This document shows, piece after piece, positions 49,264-59,739 of a DNA stretch of 64,000 bases (position 1 is the first letter of the stretch; each line of letters starts with the position of its first letter). The notes beneath the pieces are model-generated. The model searched no databases and was not told the origin of the DNA. It saw nothing but the letters and a program-made list of their open reading frames with translations. Position numbers and translations under genes: made by a program. Origin of the DNA: Austropuccinia psidii (Eukaryota > Basidiomycota > Pucciniomycetes > Pucciniales > Sphaerophragmiaceae). The stretch is taken from the NCBI GenBank assembly GCA_023105745.1, contig JALGQZ010000002.1, forward strand, positions 46,412,497-46,476,496, read 5' to 3'.

Positions 49264-50458
49264 GACTTTGGTTTTGCGTGAAGTTTTTTGCTGACTGATG
49301 CATACTGGGCTTTCAGGGGGGAATGTGTAGGATGATTAAAGGGGGCGCCATCCGTGAGCCGTGATCCACATATACATTCACCCCTATGGCGTTTGAGGCG
49401 AGTACTAATCTACCGAGATTGGCATCAGGGTCTTTGCCTCAGGCGTGTACAAAACTCCGGAGGAAAGAGGCCACACGCCCCAGGGATTTTTTGGCTGCAA
49501 GCCAGGTGCCACAACTTGCGCGGGGCGTGTGAGAACGTGAAGAAAATGACCCGCGGTGGGAGATACCCACGCAAACATGACCAGCCTCAGCAATCATAGG
49601 CTGGGATTGTTATTCTAATGTGGATGAGGCTGAAGCAAATTCACACTGATTGGCCTCAGGTTTCCACGCGCAAGCGGGTGAGCGTCTGCAGTCAAGCTGA
49701 CAACCCGACCAAGAAAATAGGCAGCTGGAAGACTGGCAGAAAAATGTCTTCCAGGCGTGTGAAAGCTGCCTGCGTATGACCCATCGGGGGTGCGCATGAA
49801 AGCGTGTGGCTGCCCAACAATGAACAAGCGGGCCAGTCATTGTTTGCCCCAACAATGGCACCGGAGTGAATCAACTCTTTGTGTATGACCCAAATATTAA
49901 GTCATCCCATTATGACCCACTTACATTAACTTGCATTACATGCGCATCTGTGCCGTAGTTAGGCAGAGCTGTCCAACAAGGTGCATCAAAGGGATGCAGG
50001 TGAGAGATATGACTCGATGGCTTGACGTGATTGCATGTTACATTGTTGAACAGCTTTTTGCTCTGCCCCGCAGTACATTTACAAAGGTGTACTGCGTACT
50101 ACAGTGTCAACTGTACAGATCAGGAAGGTGTAATACTACTTGAGCCTGCATGCATACAGCAAATGTGCATGCACCTTCCGATCGTTTGCATTTACGTAGC
50201 TCATGTGCCACATGCTCAGCATTGCGTTTCACCCGATTTGCACACGCAAGCTGAGCATGTCATGGTCAAAAGCACCGTGTGAAAGTGCTCAGTAAAGCCA
50301 TGGAATGAACTAATTCTGCAATAGCTCACTGGAAGGCTCAATTTGGAGCACTTCACCAAAGCGTGTGAAATGCTGCACCTGGCTGAAATGTCATCCGATG
50401 CTGTGCCAAATGCTCAGATTGTGTGCATACAAAAGCGACTGAGAAATGCCTCAGCATG

Positions 50459-51201
50459 GTGCATTTCATATTGTTATATCAATAGTTCAATTACTGTGCA
50501 ATTAAAATGTTCAGCCACTGAGCATTTCAATTATGACCCGAAAGCAAACCTGAGCAATGGGTTGAGGCAAGCTCACGCTGTATTCACTTGTCTTACAGCC
50601 CCCCCTTTGTTCAAAGACTCTCACCAGGCCATACGGCCGGTGATCTTGCCGCGGTCACTTGTGACCAAATGCACCCGGTGCATTTCTGCATGGGGCACTT
50701 GTGCATTGCACCCACAATGCACATTCAACAAGGGCCTCACGACCACCCTCCCGGGTGATCGGGTGGCTATTTAAGGAAAGAAACGGGATTTGACTCAGCT
50801 TGACAATTCAATAAATTGCAATACTCAGCGGTGCATTTGATATTGTTATATCAATTGTTCAATTACTGTGCAATTAAAATGTTCAGCCACTGCGCATTTC
50901 AATTATGACCCGAAAGCAAACCTGAGCAATGAGTCGAGGCAAGCTCACGCTGTATTCACTTGTCTTACAGCCCCCCCCTTTGTTCAAAGACTATCACCAG
51001 GCCATACGGCCGGTGATCTTGCCGCGGTCACTTGTGACCAAATGCACCGGGTGCATTTCTGCATGGGTCACTTGTGCATTGCACGTTGAATGCACATTCA
51101 ACAAGGGCCTCACGACCACCCTCTTGGGTGATCGGGTGGCTATTTAAGGAAACAAAGGGGATTCGACTCAGCTTGACAATTCAATAAATTGCAATACTCA
51201 G
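50459..51201. repeat. 372-bp tandem duplication upstream of the Zn-cluster gene
   Basis: Two copies (about 50459-50829 and 50831-51201) match at a 372-bp offset. Each begins with GTGCATTT and ATTGTTATATCAAT, contains AATTATGACCCGAAAGCAAA and GATCTTGCCGCGGTCACTTG, and ends AATAAATTGCAATACTCAG. The copies differ by scattered substitutions and a one-base change in a C run. Position suggests duplicated upstream control sequence. Small reading frames inside are not considered genes. Confidence 0.85.
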
Positions 51202-51352
51202 CCAGACCCCCATTGTTCTTCTGCCTCACGCGAGCATTTCACTTCTCAGTTGCAGCATTCGCTGAGACTCAGCTTCAATTTTGCCCACATGCCTTGAAGC
51301 TGAGACTTTTGCGGGTGCTGAAACTGCTGCGATCGTCTCAGCTTCACCTTGG

Positions 51353-51360
51353 TATAAAAG
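51353..51360 (+). promoter_or_regulatory. TATA box
   Basis: TATAAAAG follows the tandem duplication and precedes a C/T-rich, AUG-poor leader. The Zn-cluster ATG is 423 bp downstream. TTTTTAG directly before that ATG suggests that an intron in the 5' leader is removed. Confidence 0.5.
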
Positions 51361-51782
51361 ACCATCTTCACACGACACGCACTTCACTTTCTCTCTCACC
51401 CGCTCCACTTCGTTCAACGTCACCCGCGTTTGTCCTTCTTGTGCGTATTCCCCCTTGTCTTCCTGCCTTTCCAGTCATTTCTTTCGCACTCGACTAACCC
51501 CACTCCCCTTCCTGCTCGCTTTTTGTTTTTCCTGCTGATAATTTCAGAACCCCACTTCTATCTACTTTGTACGTTTTCTCCAATTGAACTTTTGTCAACA
51601 TTATGGTCCGAAATTAATCATTTTCTTTCTTCACGACTCTCTTCTAGACTTTTAAAAACCTCCTACTAGGGTCTTTTTAATTTGAATTCCATTTTAAAAT
51701 TATAAATCATCGTATGTCCTCCTTTTCTTTCTTGATTGCTTACTTTCTATTCAGTTACTAACCTGTTTTGTTTTGTTTTTAG

Positions 51783-53049
51783 ATGTCGTGCACGTTATGC
51801 ACCAAGCGGGGTATCCCCTGCATTCGTTCCTCGACGACGACCGACGCTTGTGATGCTTCCCGACAAGCACACAAGAAATGTTCGTTCGTCGTCCGCCCCT
51901 TCCGACCCCGCGGCCAGAGGAGTTCCCGCCCAAGACGCCCTCGCCAGGACTCCTTTGTGGCCGATGATGATGAAACGATTTCCGAGCGTGAGTGGACCCC
52001 GGGACCCCAAACAGGCCAGCGGGAACGATTCAGGACGATTAGCCCAGTCCCCTCAAGCATCGATTTGTCCACCCCCCCTCCTAGGCCACCATCCGATGGT
52101 CACTTCACTCCTCGACCTGAGCGAAGTGATTATCCGGCCGATGAAGGATGGCGATGGAAAGAGGACATTCGAGCTTGGGCTGATCGTCACCATGTCTTGT
52201 CACCGATGGGATTCAAACGCCAAAGTAAGTTTTCTTTCTCCTCCTTCTCTCATTTATCTTCACGCAATAATACTCACTTTTTTCCATTACTCATAGAACC
52301 AAACCCCCCTAATCCCCCCCGACAAGACTCTCCCGTTCCTACTTTGCCTCGCGAGCAAACCCCGCGGCAACCCACTCCAGGCCCGAGTGGCACCCGATGG
52401 TCTGAGGACTTATTCCGCGGTAAGCAGCCAACTTTCTCTTTTCTCATTTTCACTTTCGCATCAAGTTAACTGACTCTTCCTCCTTTTGTAGAAGCCTCCC
52501 AGCACGATGAGCCACCTATTCCTGGCCCGAGTCCATCCTCCGAACCACCTGAGGACATTGCGACTCGTGAGCCTCAACCTGAGGTGGCTCCTACGCAATC
52601 AACGGAGGAACCTTTTGGTAAGTCCCTATTTCACCTTTTTAACTCAACTCAACTTTTCCTCACCCCTCCTTCGACCATCTCCAGCTCGTCCCGCAACTCC
52701 CCGCTCCATTATCATCATCGACGATACGCCAGTCGGTTCCCCTCCTCCCCCTCCCCCTCCACCTTCTTCTTCACCCACTCCCCCACCTTCCCCTCCTGTT
52801 CCCCCTCCCACCACTCCTACCCCGGTTCCTTCCCCGGATATCCCTCCCATTGACGCCGAGAACCCAACAGCCTCCTCCCCCCCGGTGCCAAGCTCCTCTC
52901 ATTCCTACGATGACGCTCGCCAGGAATTCACCGACCTGCGCCCGATACTAATGATTCCTCGAGCCATCGTCCACGAATCGATCAACCGAATCTTGTTGGA
53001 GCATCGTCGGTTGCTCCACATGATTCCTTTCGTGGATGCAACTCATTGA
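51783..53049 (+). CDS. GAL4-like zinc-cluster protein with one cysteine missing; C-terminus truncated by a stop
   Basis: Exons 51783-52224, 52297-52419, 52492-52617 and 52685-53049, all with GT-AG borders, give 351 codons. The N-terminus has cysteines 3, 6, 13, 23 and 33 with exactly the CX2CX6C...CX2-X6C spacing of fungal Zn2Cys6 DNA-binding domains, but residue 26, the fifth ligand, is serine (CDAS instead of CDAC). An arginine-rich stretch follows (RPFRPRGQRSSRPRRPRQ), then proline-rich linkers with runs of up to eight prolines, and a C-terminal helical block (IPRAIVHESINRILLEHRRL). After the TGA at 53047-53049 the same frame stays open for about 37 more codons of similar helical character to a TAA at 53161-53163, so a nonsense change probably shortened it. 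It likely binds DNA in the nucleus; targets are unknown, though the element's own repeats are candidates. Confidence 0.7.
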
Positions 53050-53589
53050 AATGAGATGCACCGGGAATTCTGGGAGGAACTAAACTCCCTCCTTGGCGAG
53101 GCGATAGAGGCTTATCCAATGGAGGACATCACCGGGATAGTCTCCAAATTCTTAGAAAAATAAAATCCACAAAAAAAATCGTATTCTTTCCTCTTTTTAC
53201 CTTTTGTAATACACTCCTTTAGATAAATTATTTGTATTCAATGAAAGATATTTTCAATTTCTCTTATGTTTTTTGTTCACGTGAATTTATTATAATTCCT
53301 CAATGATTCATATTTACTATTGGGTGAGAATAATTTTCGTAAGTGCCCCACCAAAAGTTTGAGTTAGTATTTTTGTATGTGAGAAAATCTTTTGCCAAAA
53401 ATGCGCCAATAGTCACCATTCCTGCCTCCTATATTTTCTTCCTCCATTGTTTAGAGCCATATCAAATCTTAACTGTAAAAAAGCGGGAGGTTCCGGCATG
53501 TGAGCAATCCACTCCAGATTCATGAGAAATTGCCGTTCCTATGGTCACACGCTATTAATCTTAGTCATGTATTGAATTGTTTAAATTGT
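53050..53589. other. 3' tail and spacer after the Zn-cluster gene
   Basis: The first 114 bp continue the open frame of the preceding gene behind its stop. The rest is AT-rich with no supported feature; TGTAATACACTCC and AATGAAAG near 53205-53245 could be 3' end signals. Confidence 0.4.
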
Positions 53590-54150
53590 CGGGAACCTTC
53601 ACAAGCGTAACGATTGGCGTGTGAGCTGTCGGGAGCCTGAAAAGGCGTAAGGATTGGCGTGTGAGCTGTCGGGCGCCTGCACAGGTGAAAGGATTGGCGT
53701 GTGAATTGTCGGGAGCCTGCACAGGCGTAAGAAATTGTCAGCATTGTTAGCATCCTTCACAAGCCTAAGGATTCGCGTGTGAGCTGTCGGGAGGCTGCAC
53801 AGGCGTAAGGATTGGCGTGTGAATTTTCGGGAGCCTGCACAGGCATAACAAATTGTCAGCATTGTTGGCAACCTTCACAAGCCTAAGGATTGGCGTGAGC
53901 TGTCGGGAGCCTGCACAGGCGTAAGGATCGGCGTGTGAGCTTTCGGGAGTCTGCACAGGCGTAAGGATTGGCGTGTGAGCTGTCGGGAACCTGCACAGGC
54001 GTAAGGATTGGCGTGTGAGTTGTTGGGAACCTGCACAGGCGTAAGGATTGGCGTGTGAAGCCTCGGCACCCCGCATAGGCGTAAGAAACTTTTAGCATTG
54101 TCGGCACCTGCACAAGCATAAGGATTCGCGTGTGAAGCGTTGGGATCCTG
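53590..54150. repeat. 40-bp tandem array, about 13 imperfect copies
   Basis: Unit contains AGGATTGGCGTGTGAGCTGT followed by CGGGAGCCTGCACAGGCGTA. Exact 40-bp steps are seen at about 53964 and 54004; shorter and altered units occur on the left. It lies between the convergent ends of the Zn-cluster and Tet-like genes. Its words CGTAAGGAT and GTCGGGA recur in the 51-bp array near the right end. Confidence 0.9.
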
Positions 54151-54172
54151 GACAAGAGCAACAAACCTGGCA

Positions 54173-54200
54173 TATGTACAATGGCATGCCTCCGTACATA
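54173..54200. promoter_or_regulatory. palindrome beside the Tet-like gene 3' end
   Basis: Arms TATGTAC and GTACATA with a central GGCATGCC; three mismatched pairs between core and arms. Same family as the palindromes at 43331 and 56107. Confidence 0.5.
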
Positions 54201-54327
54201 ATCCACTTCACCCCTTTTTCCTGTGAGACACCCTATCTCCCGCACTCGAATCCATCCAATCCTGGTGTATATTGTCCTCTGCCTTACCCCACCATCATCT
54301 ACCAATCACGCTGCTATTACGACTGCC

Positions 54328-55671
54328 TCACTCTTTGAATCGGCATGAGATTGTATTACCATCCCTGATTTGATAGTCCACTCTCTCGGCAATCTCATAA
54401 TAGCCATGGCTTGTTTGCCGCATTGTTTTTGCCAACCTCCTTGAGCATTGTGCGGACATACCCACTAGTGTCGTGCTTTCGTTGTCCTGTGCTGGATCAG
54501 TATAATGAACAAATGTACTACTGGCCCACACTACCTGAATGAGCCCATGACATGCGGATAGATCAATCCAAAAATGCTCATTTGGGAAAATCAATTTTCC
54601 CCCTGTACACCGCTTTGACGCATCTCTTTGAATTTGGCCGGTCCGCTTATCAGCTTGAAACCACCATCCCGAAGCATACAGCGATGCATCCTTATCAACA
54701 TGAGGTGCGTTTTTGAATCCATTCATGGTGAAAGTGAGTGCCGAAGCAAACTCACATGCACCCTGATTTGCGGGATTATTGCCTTCATAGTTGACTTGAT
54801 CAAAAGACGGAACCCCCAATGAGTTGTAGCAATTTTGAATCTTCTGAAATAAATTATCCCCAACATATCGTAAGGATTGACCTAGAATGCGACCCACCGA
54901 GCTAAGATTGGCACCTCGGTCCCGCCATTCATCTTTTGCATTTTCAATTTTGCCAGCACTACCATACAGACCAAATTGTTCATTCTTCGTGGTGCATTTG
55001 CGCCACCCAATCGCGAACATAAATCCCTCCAGTAATGCTCCATTTGTTGCAATAGGGTCAGTGAACCTCTTTTCGCGAAATAAGAATTGTGATAATTCAT
55101 CCCATTGATTGACCTCGACTTCACTCATTGTTGTGAATGGTCGGAATTCAACAAGGGCAATGAGTAATCCGGTTGAAGAGAAAATTGCCACACGGCCAAA
55201 GTGAATGCGTTTGATCTGATTGACATCCACCACCCTCCGAATTTCACTTGGGGTGATATTTGCTGATACTGGCATTGATATTTGTGCTGTTGGGCGAGAG
55301 GAGGAAAAAAACCTATTCATTCGGGTCGTTTTGCGCTCATTTGTCTTTTGGGATCTGCTACTATTCCCGAGTGGTTGCGGGATCACTATGTGTTGAAGCA
55401 CAAAAGATATCAGATACTGCCAAGCAGCTTTCTTCGGCACACATCCTTTGACTTCCCTTTAGAGCCCACAGGACATTGGCACAATCTGAACCGACTAAAG
55501 CCAATGTTCTTCCGTGGGGCCCAATGAGGGTGCCACATAAATGTGGAAGCATATATATATATCTATATATATACACTGAGATTAAGTGAGAAACTCACAT
55601 TTTCCTTCCTCAGCCCGACGCTTTCTCGCGAGTTCCCTTTTACGCTCTTTTCCTTTTTTCGTGAATGGCAT
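54328..55671 (-). CDS. Tet-like 2OG-Fe(II) oxygenase carried by the CACTA element
   Basis: Enzymes of this rust family are related to TET/JBP dioxygenases that oxidise modified bases in DNA. Exon 1 (55671-55599) encodes a basic start, MPFTKKGKERKRELARKRRA. Exon 2, best placed at 55385-54328, gives 376 codons in total. Core motifs: HFGRVAIFSSTGLLIALVEF, QFLFREKRFTDPIATNGALL, MFAIGWRKCTTKNEQFG, the iron-binding HxD in FKNAPHVDKDASLYASGWWF, GGKLIFPNEHFWIDLSACHG, the distal histidine in VWASSTFVHYTDPAQ, and QCSRRLAKTM, where a 2OG-binding arginine is expected. The 213-bp intron holds an AT dinucleotide run and its acceptor (ACACATAG) is my choice by phase. No stop or frameshift is seen. It is only distantly similar to the Harbinger-borne copy at 19350-20701. 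Confidence 0.85.
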
Positions 55672-56248
55672 GCTTGCAGCAGAAAATGAAATGAAACCAA
55701 ATGATTACTGATTTATTAATATCACCTAAATTGGATTGCGGTGGATGAATCTTTTTTAATTGCGGCTAAAAAGAAAGCTCACGCCTGACCTTGGCAACTT
55801 CACGATCTCAAATACCTGAACCTGAAAATTGCAGTGGATAGTGCATTATTCAATTTTACACATTGATGTTCCCATGCAATCACTTTCCAATCCAACCATT
55901 TGGAATATTGCAAGCACACGCAAATGCAATATGCATCCTGCTGCGGATCCCTAGTTATCCCAGTCCTCTTGAAAGACACAGTAACAATTTGCCTATTATG
56001 GGCTGGCGGGAAGTGATAAACGCGACTTCCCGCAATGCCCCCGAGTGTGCTACTCGCGGGCACAAAGCCTGACTCAGCTTGCGTCTTGGCGGAGTCTTTG
56101 CAATGATGTACGGAGGCATGCCCCCGTACAATTACTATTGGTACTCAGACTGTGGCATCCGGGCAGTAGTAGGATAGGAAGTCATGATTATTAAATTCAT
56201 AAATAACTTTGCAAAATTAAATTACAATCTATCTAGTACAAAGCTAAT
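55672..56248. other. spacer between the Tet-like gene and the next minus-strand gene
   Basis: No coding sequence supported. It contains the palindrome at 56107-56130. It must include the Tet-like promoter and the 3' end of the following gene. Confidence 0.45.
56107..56130. promoter_or_regulatory. 24-bp palindrome
   Basis: TGTACGG-A-GGC-AT-GCC-C-CCGTACA; a single mismatched pair. It is the clearest match to the shared consensus GTACGGnGGC/GCCnCCGTAC. It lies 436 bp upstream of the Tet-like start codon. Confidence 0.6.
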
Positions 56249-58489
56249 CTAAAACGGGTCAATCCTGGTTGTGAGTTTAGCTGACCTGGGTACCGTCAAG
56301 GTGACCTCATCACTTGAACCAAGACTGCGTTTTGCCACCCAGGCATCACCAAAGTCTAATACTAAGCATCGTGCAAATTCAAATCTAAGAGGTACAGTGG
56401 GGTTAAAAGACTCTGATGAGAAGAAACTTTTATTCAGTAAATTACATATATACTTATTAGTACGTAGCCACACTGGCTCCACTAGATTTTTACCCTCTGA
56501 AAGTTTTGCGGAAATGTCAATTAGTGATAAAGCCCCTTTAACTGAGCTTGTTCTCCAGTCATCTGAGCATACCATCAAACCACGAACCCCCGCCGCACAG
56601 AATGCCGCTAATATACCATAGCAAATTCGATTTATTCCGAGATTCTTGTGACACGCCAAAAGATCTTTGATGGCCTCATTTTTTTTTGAGTTCGTGAGTT
56701 TGCCTTTGATGCCATTAACTTCGACCTTTGTATGTGCACGTACCATGTTGTACGCAATCATCAAATGGATAACTGTATCCATTAGATCCTCCAGGTTCTT
56801 GTGCGGCTTTGTGGATATCTCATTGTCAGCCCCGCCACCTTCAAGGCTGAGTTGGGTTGCACGTTGCTTCAATTTACTCAAGCAGGAGGCAAGGTATTCA
56901 ACTGCTCCCCGTTCGAGTCCAAGAGGATCGGTCGAATTTGATGTTGGTGCAACATATGGTTTGGGTGCAATCACATCGTATGAGACTAAACTAATGGATT
57001 CAAACATAACATTTGCCCAAAAATGTTTAACTGGATTCGCGGGGTAAAGAAGGCTCTGAACCATTTTGAAGAAGGGGTGTTCAGATTTGGGGAGATTATC
57101 GGGAGGTTTAGCTGATTCCTTCATCAATTTGAGATTCCAAATGTTGTAATCAAAAAACGCTTCTGTTTCAGTTGGCTTAAAAAAATCTAACCCTGTATAT
57201 TGCAATTTATATCACCAGTCAACAGCCAATAATCAAGTATCATGCACAAAGATAAAAAAAAACTCACCTGCCATCTCAAGGTCCTGCAGCCAAGCCGACA
57301 TTTTAAGATCTCGGTTACTGATCACCTTAATACCAACGGGCAGGAATGTATGAGCATCCTTTGTTGGTAAATTGTCCCATCTATTTTTGTAAATCCTATT
57401 GATATTATAAAGCCCCCTTTTCCATGATTGTTGAGAAATATTGGAATGATAATTCAAAATGCCTGCAAACTCTTCCATGCGGGATAAAAATATTCCTTGA
57501 AAATTCGCAGCGGATGACACTTCGGGCTCAGCGTCGGGAATTATATCAGTCATATCTCGTCCCATTGTATCATGTTTAATTGTTTCCCTTTCTTGAGGGG
57601 CTTGAATATTCTGAGGAGAGGCAGGAGGGGTTGCATCATGCATTGTTTCATTGGGTATCGGGGGGCTTTCAGTATGTGGAGCTTCAGCATGGATTGTTTC
57701 ATTGAGTATGGGGGGGGTTCAGTATGCGGAGGTTCATTATCAATATTGTCCCCTTCAACATTGATCATTTCATCACCTTGATCCCGGGAATCCTTTGCGG
57801 CTTCAAAGGTACGGCGTTTTTTGTTGGTTTTTTTGGTCGCATGTATATTTGGTCTTTTTCCTAATCCTTTGCCTGGAAATCCAATTACGACTCGAGATCC
57901 TTCAGGTAGAGATTCTCCCACCTCCACACCTGCCCATATATTGTAAGCAGCTATTTTTATCAACTTTGTTTTGAATTAGTAATGGACTTACGGTTCAAAT
58001 CCATTTTGAGCAGGCTCATGGCTTCAGCAATCTTTTGACGCACATAATCAGGAATTTTACTATCATTTTGGATTTTCTCGAGCCTTGGGATTGTTTGAGC
58101 AATGTTGGAGACAAATTGTTCCTTGGATATAATTTCCACCTCCCCACTGAAAATTACATCATCTTGCCCATCATCTTCTGTCGGTGCACAAGGTTCAACA
58201 GTCTTTTCCTTCTCATAAGTTTTAAAATTCGGTTTCTGAGAGCTTGGAGGTTGACCTGAAATAAAGGCTATGACACAATATCAGGTTTTGAGAGATTAGA
58301 AATACTCAAGATGGATGTATACTCACATTCTGGAAGAACTGGTGGATCTTGATTATCTTCATGTGACTGGCTCTCTGCTTCAATGCCTAATTCACGACTA
58401 CTGGCCATATCAGATATTTCACTTCCACTCTCTGGGGCTGAAGTTGGTCGTTCATTAAATTCCGTTGAATTTCCCGGGGTTTGGGCCAT
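56249..58489 (-). pseudogene. unrecognised CACTA cargo protein, four exons, one homopolymer frameshift
   Basis: Exons 58489-58327, 58255-57992, 57950-57268 and 57192-56249 have GT-AG borders and sum to one base less than 685 codons. The shift is at a run of eight G (57710-57717); nine would keep the frame. N-terminal part acidic and disordered, then IISKEQFVSNIAQTIPRLEK, a segment AYNIWAGVEVGESLPEGSR with VVIGFPGKGLGKRPN, a proline-rich hinge and a long helical C-terminus (FFKMVQSLLYPANPVKHFWA, DLMDTVIHLMIAYNMVRAHT, DLLACHKNLGINRICYGILA, PLRFEFARCLVLDFGDAWVA). I do not recognise a family; no catalytic motif is obvious. It is the rightmost gene of the element and is transcribed toward the Tet-like gene, so the two may be co-regulated. 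Confidence 0.75.
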
Positions 58490-58985
58490 CGCGGAGGTAG
58501 TTTAGTAAGCAAATAGATGGTGACGAGTTGATTGATAACTAGGTGGAAGTAAAATAATCGCATTTGCAAAATGCGATTTGGCGGGAAATTGAAGGAGGCG
58601 ATGTTTTGCAAATTATTTCATATCATGCAAATGAAATCACTTCCCTGTGAGACATTGAATAAAGTTGACTAGTGAGAAACCTACTAAAGTCAACTTTTGA
58701 ACTATTGAACGCTCATGAGGTAAGGACTAAGCAAAGTGTTCCATTTGAATGATATGAAATAAAATGATTTTGTTGGCGAAAAAGGAGACACAATTCTTGT
58801 CTTAAATAGTCCACTTATTAGGTTTTAATTTGCGAGTCTCATGATTTAAACCCTAACCACAACATTGTGAATATACTGACCAATTTCCCCTGAGGTCCTG
58901 TTGGCAGAGAAGGCCACTCAGCATATTTCGGCGATGGTGTCCATTGTTTACGCCAACAAGCCACCGTACACTATGGATGTAGTAC
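58490..58985. other. spacer and probable promoter of the 58489 gene
   Basis: No gene. A degraded relative of the intergenic palindrome may be present at about 58942-58977 (CCATTG ... CACCGTACACTATGG). Confidence 0.4.
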
Positions 58986-58989
58986 GGAA

Positions 58990-59590
58990 GCGTAAGGATG
59001 GTAAGCGGCGTCGGAGGCATGTCGGGAGGGTACCTACTAGGCAAGCGTAAGGATTGTAAGCAGTGTCGGGAGCATGTCGGGAGGGCACTTCATGAGCGTA
59101 AGGATGGTGAGCAGTGTCGGGAGTATGTCGGGAGGGCACTCCGCAAGCGTAAGGATCGTAAGCAGTGTCGGGAGCATGTCGGGAGGGCACTTCATGAGCG
59201 TAAGGATGGTGAGCAGTGTCGGGAGTATGTCGGGAGGGCACTCCGCGAGCGTAAGGATCGTAAGCAGTGTCGGGAGCATGTCGGGAGGGCACTTCATGAG
59301 CGTAAGGATTGTAAGCAGTGTCGGGAGTATGTCGGGAGGGCACTCCGTGAGCGTAAGGATGGTGAGCAGTGTCGGGAGCATGGCGGGAGGGCACTTCATG
59401 AGCGTAAGGATCGTAAGCAGTGTCGGGAGCATGTCGGGAGGGCACTGCGCGAGCATAATGATCGTAAGCAGCGTCGGGAGCATGTCAGGAGGGCACTGCG
59501 CAAGCGTAAGGATTGTAACCAGTGTCGGGAGCATGTCGGGAGGGCACTACACAAGCGTAAGGATGGTAAGGGTGGGGGTGTGAAAGCGTA
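58990..59590. repeat. 51-bp tandem array with a two-unit (102-bp) alternation, about 11 copies
   Basis: Each unit has GTAAGGAT, AGCAGTGTCGGGAG and ATGTCGGGAGGGCACT. Units alternate between a form with CTTCATGAGCGTAAGGATGG and GGAGTATG, and a form with CTCCGCRAGCGTAAGGATCG and GGAGCATG. The higher-order period of 102 bp shows that the array last grew by duplicating pairs. Because 51 is divisible by three, it is open in several frames on both strands; these are not genes. Confidence 0.92.
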
Positions 59591-59739
59591 AGGAGTGGTG
59601 AGGACAGAGATGGGGGGGCAGGCAGTGTCAGAGTCTCATCTGGAGGGTGGTGCGGGCGCGTAAGCATGCTAAGCGTCGGGGAGGCAGAAGCTATTAGGTG
59701 AAATTACCCGAACGTTGCGAATAGTGTTGAAACGGGTTT

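Larger units (their letters stand above)
48732..51352. other. intergenic region between divergent SNF2 and Zn-cluster genes
   Basis: 2.6 kb without a supported gene. It contains two palindromes (49097-49124, 49238-49263), a GC-richer stretch at 49330-49900 and a 372-bp tandem duplication (50459-51201). Small open frames here lie inside the repeats. The region probably holds promoters for both genes. Confidence 0.5.

Noticed and set aside
50343..51147. Frames of 72-143 codons upstream of the Zn-cluster gene
   Set aside because: They lie in the 372-bp duplication and differ in frame between copies; better explained as regulatory DNA.
53565..54305. Several minus-strand frames with repeated 'SHANPYACAG'-like sequence
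   Set aside because: They follow the 40-bp repeat and change frame when the unit length varies.
53590..59590. CRISPR array
   Set aside because: The repeats are head-to-tail without unique spacers, and the genome is eukaryotic.
58948..59591. Long open frames of 165-197 codons on both strands
   Set aside because: They are produced by the 51-bp tandem array, whose unit length is a multiple of three; no start context, domain or non-repetitive sequence.
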